A stretch of DNA of 64,000 nt from Ganoderma boninense (taxonomy: Eukaryota; Basidiomycota; Agaricomycetes; Polyporales; Polyporaceae): positions 3,746,089 to 3,810,088 of the forward strand of contig CM035308.1 of the NCBI GenBank assembly GCA_002900995.3. Direction: 5' to 3'. The notes under the pieces were generated by a model. That model had not been told where the DNA came from, ran no database searches, and was given only the letters and a program-made list of their open reading frames with translations. Both the position numbers and the translations under genes were made by a program. Below are positions 46,102 to 55,725 of this stretch, piece after piece (within the stretch, counting starts at the first letter, position 1; each line of letters starts with the position of its first letter).

Positions 46102-47092
46102 ATGGACCCAGTAGTCCGCCGCCAACTCGAATTGACCCCCAGGCTCCTTGCTTCACCAATCAAGGAGGTCCTTTCCTGCGCCGTGGTGGGATTCGTCGTC
46201 TCAACAGCGTACGTAGCATCATTTCTGCTTCATTGCATGGCCTTTACTTCTGATTATGATTGCCTTGTAGAATATATGGAATCACGATTTTGCAAGCATA
46301 CATTTACTTCCGGAACAGCGGACAAGATTCTCTATCTCTGAGAATTTTCGTGAGCGAGCTCGCTCGCATGTGTTTGACTGCTGAACTTACTGCCCCCGAA
46401 GGTTGCGCTTATCTTGTGTGTAACCTGGGGAAGTAGATTGTTATTTGGCGATGCTGAAAATCTGAGTCCATGCAGCATCCTCGACACGCTCTCATTAGTC
46501 CTGGCCGTTGATGCGTTCTACAAGTTCATTATTACCGACCTTTGGAACCCGCTCTCGCTTCTGAACGTTCCTCGGTGAGTTTGAGGCCACTTCGCTGCCG
46601 AAGTTCTCTTACCAGATGTTTATATAGCGCATCCGCAGTGAGTATATATTATAGCGCAGAGTCGGTACATCGAGGCTCATACGTGATTCGCCACAGATCG
46701 AGAACGGAGTTTCAGTAAGCACCGAGATCCTGTTTAACTGTCTGCCGTCGTATGCTGACCGGAGTTCAACCTCTAGGTCCTGCTCAGAACCCTCACACAA
46801 TGGTATGTACCATTCCTCGTCGGAGCTGCCGCAGCATTTCTGAACTCTCTTCAGCTTCTTTGCATATCGGATTTGGACCCGTGAGTCATGTTTAGTATTC
46901 AGCACATCCGTCATCTCAGGACGACTCAAACGGACTATGCGCACTGGTCTAGTCAGCAAGGGGAAGGCTGTGCTTGTCATCAGCATTGTGAGTTGACCAT
47001 CTGTTTGTCCTGGTCATGTAGTTTACTGACTCCGGGCTTCACAGCTAATTTGTGCCTTCTCATCTTGTTGTGCGTGTTTCGCGGATGCTTGT
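46102..47092 (+). CDS. DUF6534 membrane protein, array copy 3, 5' half (split by insertion)
   Basis: Opens MDPVVRRQLELTPRLLASPIK, aligned with the start of copy 2. Then IYGITILQAYIYFRNSGQDS, ILDTLSLVLAVDAFYKFIIT with DLWNPLSLLNVPR, the SASA and IENGVS micro-exons, VLLRTLTQ, FFAYRIW, SKGKAVLVISI and LICAFSSC with a good donor (GTGCGTG). The next intron is interrupted at 47093 by a TIR element; the remaining exons resume after 49288. Up to that point I see no stop or frame break, so only the insertion has damaged the gene. Confidence 0.72.
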
Positions 47093-47401
47093 CATCAGCA
47101 AAAGTGAAAAAATGTCGGCCGGAAGTGTGGACGCTGCCTTCATGGCTCATTAGCGCGCGGTCGCGCCGGGCCGACCGATTTTGGGGACGGGATGGCGCTG
47201 CCACGCAATCCTCGCAGTTCCAAACGACATTTGGGCAGGTTTGCCTATCCGCGCCCACTCGGGAAACCGGGGTATCAATACGCACAGGAGTAAGATCCTG
47301 TAAAGTACATTTATAATGTTCCCTCATGAGCGAGGGTCTCACGGAACAGTCCTCGGACTCTGCAATGTTGCTCAAGTACTCTTCGCGTATTTTGAAAAAC
47401 A

Positions 47402-47812
47402 ATGGCTGTGAATCGTGATGAGGAGCGAGTCGAAGCCGGCCTGGTAGAACGTACTTATGTAGATATATCACTGCTACCTCCAGAGGAGGAGAAGGCAAAG
47501 GGAGCACACGCGAGCGACGTGGCGGAGCAGAAAAACAACTCGGCGGCGCAGCGCTCAGCTGCAGTGCTCCAGTGTTCTCGGCGAGGACGCGCTCACGTGA
47601 CAAACAGGGTAAGTAAGATGATGTCATCTGATTTGACCAAGCTCATAAAGGGCCGGGGTAAAACGCAAACTACCCGGGTTTCTTTCATGCCACCATCTAC
47701 CCTGGACTCCCTTGGTCCTCAGTTTCGCATTCATTCCGATATTTCCTCGATTTCGAGTCCCCGGGCCTTATCCACGGCTAAAGGACACCCATCCGTAGGA
47801 CCCCACATGTAA
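47402..47812 (+). CDS. Unrecognised 136-codon ORF in the TIR element
   Basis: Starts MAVNRDEERVEAGLVERTYV; acidic N-terminus, Ser-rich C-terminus, no domain recognised. It may be chance or captured sequence. No promoter evidence. Confidence 0.2.
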   Translation: MAVNRDEERVEAGLVERTYVDISLLPPEEEKAKGAHASDVAEQKNNSAAQRSAAVLQCSRRGRAHVTNRVSKMMSSDLTKLIKGRGKTQTTRVSFMPPSTLDSLGPQFRIHSDISSISSPRALSTAKGHPSVGPHM

Positions 47813-48329
47813 GTCTGTCTTGGCACCGTGACCCGCATATATGGGACTATATGCGCGACACTGACTTTTCCATGTATCAAGACATCGTTTACTCTCGCTG
47901 CTGGTGCGTTGGCCTTCAACTCCCAGTACCCCCGGCAGCCTCACGCTGCTGTTCTTTCAACTCGCAGATTTCTTAATCAATTAGACCAGAAAATGACGCT
48001 AAGTTCAACAAGAAGACCTCCGAGTCGGTGGTGGGCATCACTACCAGCTCCTTTACCCATGTCCTCGCTCATGCATCAAGAACAACAAGCAGCTTGCAGC
48101 GCTCCTCGGCCGCATGCGACGCGCTCCCCATCAACGTTCTCTCTGACTCGAGCGAAGCCATGCGGAGGAGGGTACTAGGTTGGAGGAGAGCAATATATTG
48201 TGAGTCACTTGCTTTTCTTTTTGCTCAGTGTCTGGGAAGTCCAAAGCCACCTCGTGCATGTCCTCAACTATTGCGCACGCCAATCACGATGGACGTCTGC
48301 AACAGGACCATCCTCGCTCATCGCCTCGG

Positions 48330-48545
48330 ACGCCGCCTACACCTTCCAGCGCATCGAGCCCCTGCCGCACCTCCCGAACCCCGACGCCGCGCGCGCTCTG
48401 CTGCTCATGAAGCTCGCAAGCGACCCTGCGATCCGCCATATGACGGGCCGGCACCGGTTCGTGGTGGACGTTCTGACGGAGCTCGCACCGCACGAGTAGC
48501 CGCACCTGCTTGGGCTGAACGTGAACGCGGGGTAGGCGATGGTAG
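48330..48545 (+). pseudogene. WLM-domain (Wss1-type) protein fragment
   Basis: The frame reads FQRIEPLPHLPNPDAARALL, KLASDPAIRHMTGRHRFVV, VLTELAPHE-stop-PHLLGLNVNAG-stop. This is the N-terminal part of a WLM domain as in Wss1-like and ubiquitin-linked WLM proteins (LP..d.A..LL..IA.D...I...h...V..L.E..P....LLGLNvN.G). Both stops are TAG where the family favours Gln, a single C-to-T change each. The metalloprotease HExxH part is missing, so only a fragment was carried into the TIR element. Confidence 0.7.
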
Positions 48546-49288
48546 CGAGCTGTGAGTCATCATTCTAACTTTTTTTACTTGTCTTTAGGACTCGAGAAGA
48601 GCGGTGTTTGACTGACGGGCAGTTCTCCATTGACGGTGAGTGCCTTCGTGCAGCACTGCTGTACGCGTTTCTGCACATGGAGCGGGACTGATGACAGGGT
48701 TTGGTGCACAGACAATGTCATGGCTGAAGAGCACGGACGTCGTGGAGCATGATTTCATGCTGGCTCTATGGTATCGAGCGGGTAAGGTGGCGTCAGTAGA
48801 GCAAAGTTAGTAGTAAGCTGCTCGTGCACATCAGCGCTACTGTGTCTTGTTCCTGCGTTTCATGTTTTATTGCTTACTATGAATAAATCTGTGCTCCTGC
48901 TTATTGCTCAGCCCGAGCGCGTGAACAAATCGATATGTAATATATTTTATATTCAGATTGCATTGGTGACTGCACGGGCACATCGAAGCTGCCTCGCGAT
49001 ACGAGGTAGAAAAGACCACGCTATCCTGGTAGAGATAGCATTGGAATATGAACGTGGTATAACACCGCCGCCACCCCGATCCGATGCAATCCCCACGAGA
49101 TATCACGAGGATTGCATGGGATCGGGTGGGTTGGCCCACCCTCCCACCTCTCCGGGGTGGAATTCTGTGGGCGGGAAATCGAGCCGTTACGCAGACCATT
49201 CTTGAAGGAATTTGCGTGCACTTTTCATGTTTCCCTGGCGGGGCATGTGCAGGCAGAGTTAGCCAATACTTTTGCACTTTTGCTGATG

Positions 49289-50538
49289 GTGCTGACGTCG
49301 TATATCTCACTCACTAACACCACTGTTTGTGCTCGGACAGCCCTCGGGATCGGTGCGTATCGCACGAATACAGTGTCCGCCTTTTAAAATTCCGCCGCCG
49401 TAACTGATAGAGCCATCTATGCCAGTTGTGTCTCTACATATGTGCCCGTACTCTTCATCCCTCTGGCTGACCCATGGCTAACTTGCCGATCCGAACCTAG
49501 GTATACTGATAGCTACATTTTCTCCCTGGCCACAGTCAACATGCGAATTATTGCTGGATTTGACAACGGCATGAGCGTGATATGTGACATCATCATCATG
49601 GCGTCGCTCTGCTACTATCTTCATTCCAGAAGAACTGGGTTCAGGAGGTGAGTTATTCTGGATATACTCAGGGTGAGTTCCCAACTAACTTGGCTGGGTA
49701 TTATCTTCAGAACCGACTCAATCATCAATCGGTTGATCGTCTATGCCATCAATAGAGGCGCTTTGACTGCGTGAGTTCCACGGAATCTTATAGATTGCAA
49801 ATCACTCATGCTGCTTTGTGAACCAGTCTCTGCCAGGGTGGAGAGATGGTCACAGTCAGTGTGTTCGAGTACCATTTATTTTCCCATGGCTCATGGAGAG
49901 ATGTTGTCAGATGGTAGTCCTCCCGGGACGCTTCATTTTCATTCCGTTCGCTCTCGTGGGAGCAAAATGTTCGTGTGTTTATCCCGCAGTTGTCGCACCC
50001 AAATTTTCCACTGATGATCCGTCTCAGTGTACTGCAACACGCTCTTCGCGACGTAAGTCGCTTCCTTCAGCATATGTAGTCCGCCAACCGACTCTCAAGT
50101 GGTTTTTCGTGGGCACAGGCTCAATGCGCAAAAGTCCTTGAGAGAAAGTGACAACTGTGTAGTCGAACTAAGCAGCCGAGTTCTCAACCGCATAAATTGG
50201 ACATCAGCTAGGAACCTAGGAAACGGGGAGCTTCATCGCAGTGCCGCTGAACGTCCGGGAAGCGTAGGTTCACCTTGCAACTCGTCATTAATTGTACTTT
50301 TCTGATTAGTTCCTATCCCACGTAGCTGTCCGGGAGCGCGTCAGCCTCCATTTGTGTCCTCAGGCCAGACTCAGAAGTCTCTTGTGGAGGAGGTTTGGCT
50401 ATGGTTAGTTCCTGCGATTTCTACGACCGTATATTACTGCTAATAACTGTCTCTAAGGAGGATACTCGTGCCTCCTGTGTCAGTTCCGAGGCGGAACATT
50501 TTAATTTCTACACGCGAGAAGACACGAGGGCGCTGTAG
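49289..50538 (+). CDS. DUF6534 membrane protein, array copy 3, 3' half
   Basis: Resumes after the inserted element with the micro-exon for LGIG. The following exons read YTDSYIFSLATVNMRIIAGF, ISLCYYLHSRRTGF-type block (IIIMASLCYYLHSRRTGFRR), TDSIINRLIVYAINRGALT, LCQGGEMVT, LPGRFIFIPFALVGAK, VYCNTLFAT and LNAQKSLRESDNCVVEL, then a Ser/Cys-rich end to TAG at 50536-50538. All splice sites are canonical and there is no frame break. Without an N-terminal half of its own, it is the other part of the gene that starts at 46102. A 2.2-kb spliced intron would be needed to keep the gene working. Confidence 0.72.
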
Positions 50539-51590
50539 ATGCGCCGGGTACTTAAACTCGGAGTGTGAAAGCTGGACATGGGCTTCTCGGAGCCGTTAGT
50601 CGGAGTCTCGGCCACCATTTTGTACTAGTACCTTCCCATTCCAATGCACTGTACATTCTTGGTAGTCCAAAACGAGAAGTGCATATCCGAGTCTCGAGAT
50701 GTTCGCCAATTGCAGTTGTCCAGCCAAAGAGCAATAGACGAGCAGGATGGAGCATTTTAGCGGGCCGGGTTGGCAAGGAAGGAACTTGGGGCGCTTGTAT
50801 GTCGGAGGTGCTCGGAAGGCGGCTCTCACCTCCCGACCACAACCTGACGATGACCGCCTTTACTGCGCCTGCGCCGAATAGAGCCTGCTGATCGTCTATT
50901 TTCCTTTATAACTGCTAGCGTAACTTTGACCCTCGCACCATTGCATCCTTGGAACGATCTGAGGTCGGTTATTGGGCTGCGAGGAGACATTAGTCAAGCA
51001 GTCACTTGATGCGTAAAAGAATGTTCCAGCCCCAACCGGCATGCATAATACAGCCCGCTGTTCGATTCCAACACTAACTTACATTTTAGAAGCTGTTCTG
51101 GCAGCCACCAATCTTTCTGGTGCGCCCTGTATGACCCCCTTCGAAGCCTGGACAGGTGTTCAGAACTCTGATAAGTGTGGCTTATTGTGATACAGATGGA
51201 CTCCATCATGATGAGTGGAACCGGCGGTGCGCCGAATCTGCAACTCAAACGTACGTGCTCCAACGCTCCTCAATGGTGGTCATTATATTGCCCAACTGCG
51301 TCGTATATCTACGCAGGCGTGCCGTCACTCAGCTGAGGACTATTTGCTTGCTCAGTGTCTTGGTAGATGTCCTGCTAGAGTTCTGCACTTGCCATCACTG
51401 TTAACGTTATGCCGAATAGTCCCATGGTTCTGCATACATTAGAGTTCTGGAAATGATGAAGCGATCATCACACAGGGCGGCAACCAAGACGCTCCCAAAC
51501 GGCGAAGGTGTATGTACCTTTTTCTCCAGGTTATATAATTGAGGTTGTGCTTAAACAGCGATAGGACTGGCCTTCCCCTTCCCGTCTATC
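50539..51590. other. Spacer with TATA box of DUF6534 gene 4
   Basis: No gene supported. TATATAA at 51532-51538 lies 53-59 bases before the ATG at 51591, the spacing seen in gene 1. Minus-strand frames at 50552-50842 are unsupported. Confidence 0.5.
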
Positions 51591-53753
51591 ATGGATACCT
51601 CGGTTTTCAGGCTCGCGCTGACATCCCAGTCTCTCCTCTCCAGAATTCAGGAGGCTCTTTCCTGTGCTGTCGTTGCTGTCGTTGTTTCCACTAGGTAAGT
51701 CGTCACTGTTGACCTGTATGTTACCTATGTCTAAGCATGTCGCCGTGCAGCGTATTTGGCATCACCATCTTGCAAGCGTACATATACTTCAACAACAGTA
51801 CTCGAGACTCAGTCCGTTTGAAACTATTTGTAAGCCAGGCCATATGTAGAACTCTGCATGAGCTAATATTGGTCGTACACAGGTTGCCTTCCTGTTGTAC
51901 GTGCCTTCTGCCCCAGAAGCTTTGCATCTTGCAGAAGTAATGGCTGGGTGCAGGATTCTCGACGCGCTCTCATTCGTCTTGGCAATAGACGGGTTTTACA
52001 AGTATGTAGTCACCGACTTCGGAGACCCGTTGCTACTCCTTCAGATCCCTCCGTGAGTCTCACATTCTCCTCTAACTTCGATACGTTCTCAATGGATGTT
52101 CCGCAGTTCACTCGCGGTGAGCCTCATAGTATAAACATGTGAGTGTGATCCGGAGCTGACCCTGACCTCAGTTCGAGAATGGAGTATCAGTAAGTCCCAT
52201 GGCCAACTTGTATTATTATCCGTGCTCCAACTGACCTGACGGGTGCCACTAGGTCCTACTCAGGACGCTTACCCAGTGGTAAGTATGCAAGTTGTCGGCA
52301 GCGATTGGCCACTCTTCTCACAAGTGAACATTGTCAGCTTCTTTGCATACCGGATCTGGTCTCGTAAGTCGGCTCCGGTGTTCTAGACATGAAACACGTA
52401 CTCAGGCATGTACATATCGGAACAGTGAGCAAGGGAAAGATAGCTCTTGCAGCCAGCATTGTAGGTTGATCTTCCGTCATGATATTTGAGCGAACAATTG
52501 ACTAAAATCATAAATCTCAGGTAATCCTTGCTTTGTGCTCTTTCGGTATGTAACTTGGTCTATGAAATATACAATATCGTGCTCATATTACCTTCGCTCA
52601 GGTCCCGGGATAGGTGTGTAATTTTCCTCTATGAGGTCTAGAAACTCATGTAACAGCCCGCTGTCAGTTGTGTCGGTGCTTCTGTAAGTGGACCCTAAGG
52701 CCATTCCTTCCCACTTCGCCGCGCAACTGAACCATGGTATTCCAGCTACACCGACAACTATGTCTTCTCCCTGGGTACAGTTAAGATGCGAATTCTTACC
52801 GGGATTGAAAATGGCTTGAGCGTTTTGTGCGACATCGTCATCATGGCGTCGCTGTGCTATTATCTTCACTCAAGGATGATGGGATTTTGGAGGTGAATTT
52901 GGTTCAGTGACTCGGAAAGTTGGGTGCACTGACTCAATGCCTGCTTCGTACGTCCGCAGGACCGACATGATTATTAATCGCTTGATCGTGTATGCAGTGA
53001 ATCGAGGAGCCCTCACGGCGTAAGTTCTAAATGAATACTTCGTACCCCGAGCTGCGGCTGATACAACTCTACAAACCAGGCTTTGTCAAGGGGGCGAGAT
53101 GATCACTGTAGGTTCCTCGATTGCATCGACTCGGCATTCTCTCGCTCACTTGCTGATAACAGAAAGTTGCGTTCCCCGGACGCTTTATGTACCTCCCCTT
53201 TGCCATCACTGGTGCAAAACGTGTGTAAATACCCCTATTTCTTCTCATATTACACTGACCGTTGGCAACAGTGTATTGCAACACTCTTTTTGCTACGTGA
53301 GTTGTTCTCCGCACCTTGGTAGAGTCCGTGAATGTACTCAAGTCCATTCACGCAGGCTGAACGCCCAGAAGTCTCTCCGAGGGGAGGGAAGCAATGTCGT
53401 TGAGTTGGGCACCCAAATGTTCACTCAGATGAACCCCTCAACTCAAACCGCGGGACATGGGGGGCGCCTGAGCAGTGGTGCGATGCAGCTCGAGAGTGTC
53501 AGTGCCGTCGCAATTTCGTGACCATGCTTTCTTGACTGACCCCGTTGTGGTATAGGCTTCTGATAACACATCGACATTTGTCCTCGAGATCTTGAGTAGC
53601 AAGGAACTTGTTCGTGAAGTCTGGTGGACTGCGGTAGCATTGTTACTGACAAGGCTATCAACAGGACTCGAACTTGGACCCAAATGTAGGTCGAAAATCA
53701 GGCGACGGCCATGTTTGAGGATGGAGCTCCGGCAATCGAGGCTCATGCCTTGA
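51591..53753 (+). CDS. DUF6534 multi-pass membrane protein, array copy 4 (intact)
   Basis: Complete exon chain: MDTSVFRLALTSQSLLSRIQ, VFGITILQAYIYFNNSTRDS, VAFL, ILDALSFVLAIDGFYKYVVT, a 10-base exon coding SLA, FENGVS, VLLRTLTQ, FFAYRIWS, SKGKIALAASI, VILALCSFG, a 12-base exon coding PGIG, YTDNYVFSLGTVKMRILTGI, CDIVIMASLCYYLHSRMMGF, TDMIINRLIVYAVNRGALT, LCQGGEMIT, FPGRFMYLPFAITGAK, VYCNTLFAT, LNAQKSLRGEGSNVVELGTQ, and a final exon with STFVLEILSSKELVREV. The TGF of the usual SRRTGF motif is changed to MGF. About seven hydrophobic passes with a polar C-terminus. Function unknown. No breaks seen. Confidence 0.8.
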
Positions 53754-55725
53754 AGACTTGATAGAATGAGTCTATGTTGCACATTGCCCTCAGCCTGTGC
53801 AGAAAGAAACATAGCAGGAGAACCCGGAGAGAACTGCGCTGACTGGCTTTGGCCATTGAGGCCTACGTCTACACGATCGAAAAATGAATATTATTTATTG
53901 GCACCATAAATATAACTGAGTACTAGTCCATACTTCTGACACTTTCCACGCTGGAGTCTGGAGATTTGACTGGACCAGGACCGTTCAAATATTCAGCACC
54001 CGCGAAGACTGCCACCGAATCGTGGGCGTCAAAGTTCGACCACCCTCCTCTCGATTGCCATCATCCGCATCCATCACCAACTTGCACCCCATCTCTATTG
54101 AAGCTATACTATCTCTCCTTTTTCTTCTACAATCTCTCTGGATATCACCATGTTCAGTGCTACGTACAAAGGAGTGGGCGAAGCATTGTGCAGTCTCCGT
54201 GCACAACTTCAGAGCGAACTCCAGGCTTATGACCTTAGGTGCGCAAATCAAACCTCTTCAGTGTTGTCCTGGATAGTGCAATGGCTGCGTGCGGAGATTG
54301 TTGGGGTATAGGGGGAGTGGGAAGACTGTAGGTTGGGTTGATGGCTGCGGTAGGTCTGCGTAGAACATACAGGCCATCATGTTTGTGAGTGTATTTCTTC
54401 TTGTCCAACCGTTATGTTTCTGACGAGGATGCAGCCTTGAATGCGGCTATAGTTTAATAATCATTGTTGATTCTCCGTGCGCATGCAGTTCTTGTTCGCG
54501 TTTCCGCCGTCCCGTCACGAGGCCCCCCTGGCTGTAGATGATCTACCCTTGCATGCTGCCAGTACGCCAGCCCAAACATGATGCATGGTCCTCCAGTCCC
54601 ATCTTCGTGGGCGAAACTTCGCAGTATCCCGCTCGATGGATTTTGAAAGTTGTTTTGGGGGCCATTCGAAAGTGGCTGGGATAAGGTACGCCGACTCGTT
54701 CTCGGCATGTGTTATGCCTTTTCGACGGTACCGTCATAAGCAATTCATGGTCGGTAAAGGCATCAAGTACTGCGACGAAAGAAGCTCTGTTCCGCTCCGC
54801 CGCATCAAGGGCAGGGTGGATGCTGGACACAGGAGGTCGGGCTTCCATGTGATGCCGTTGACCAGGAAAGAGGCTTCAGATGGGCTACTAGTGAGTTTCT
54901 ACCGCTCCCTGAAATCTCCTGACATGGAGTTCCTCTCAGTCTGTCCTCTGATTCTCAGGTGTACTTGTCTAGCCCCTGGTTTTGACTGCTTCAAAGGTTG
55001 CTTGAGATAAGCTTATGCCAGCTCGACAGCACGCCTCAAAGACAACGCAGCGCATGACCTGCAATGTATGCTTCGAAGTACAGCGATATCAAGGTCTCAA
55101 ACGGTCAGGTACGGATATTCTGCATCAATTCCCATTGACTCACTTGAAGGATTGTTCCCCAGGGTCACTAATCTGTCGACGATGTCCACGAGAAGCTTGT
55201 GCGCTGTTCGTAGCTGTCAGATGACTGAACTGCTGGACTTCAGCTCTCCTTGAGCAAGCCGTCCTCCTGCGTACCCTCCAGGATCCCACATTCCGCGTAC
55301 ACGCGCGCTGTGACTGGCAATGGCGATATGCCAAGCTCCACAAACCATACCCCAAAAGCAGGCGGGATATACCTCTCACATTTTCTCAATAGTCAATCAT
55401 TTCAACTGACCTCCGGTCCCGATGCCTAGTACGTGTAAGCTCAGTGCCTTCGCCTGCGTCTTTTGACCTGCGGAATCCGGCGGTGTTCACAATTTCCAAT
55501 AAGTAGAATTGATAGTCACCGCCTTACGATTGCATCTTCATCAGCGCTGCTTCGCAGAAGAATTGATGTCGACCGAAGAGGAAATTCGAGGTCATCGCAG
55601 GCGGAGAAGCGCGGGGGAACTGGCACTGGTGCGTAATCGCCTCCACTCTACCGAACTACTACTAAACACCAACTCCCTCCAGAGTCCCAGAGACTGTTGC
55701 CGCACCAACCTCCGCTATCTCCACC
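53754..55725. other. About 2 kb without a firm gene
   Basis: A possible small spliced plus-strand start (MFSATYKGVGEALCSLRAQL at 54150, with a GTGCGC donor) and a second open piece near 54490-54580 could form a short gene, but nothing is recognisable. Other frames are shadows. No TATA box is evident before DUF6534 gene 5. Confidence 0.35.

Larger units (their letters stand above)
47093..49288. mobile_element. 2.2-kb terminal-inverted-repeat element inside DUF6534 gene 3
   Basis: The left end CATCAGCAAAAGTGAAAA and the right end, read in reverse complement, CATCAGCAAAAGTGCAAAA match. They continue to about 28 bases (ending ..GGCC and ..GGCT) with five mismatches. The element lies in an intron of array copy 3: exons on both sides match consecutive exons of copies 2 and 4. 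No transposase is visible; inside are a 136-codon frame at 47402-47812 and a broken WLM-domain fragment, so it is probably non-autonomous with captured host DNA. CAGCAAAAGTG resembles hAT-type ends, but no clean 8-bp target duplication is seen, so the superfamily is uncertain. Confidence 0.75.

Noticed and set aside
47085..49296. An 8-bp target duplication for the 2.2-kb TIR element
   Set aside because: The octamers outside CAGCAAAAGTG (CTTGTCAT left, ATGGTGCT right) do not match; only a trivial GT repeat is left. The superfamily is therefore not assigned.
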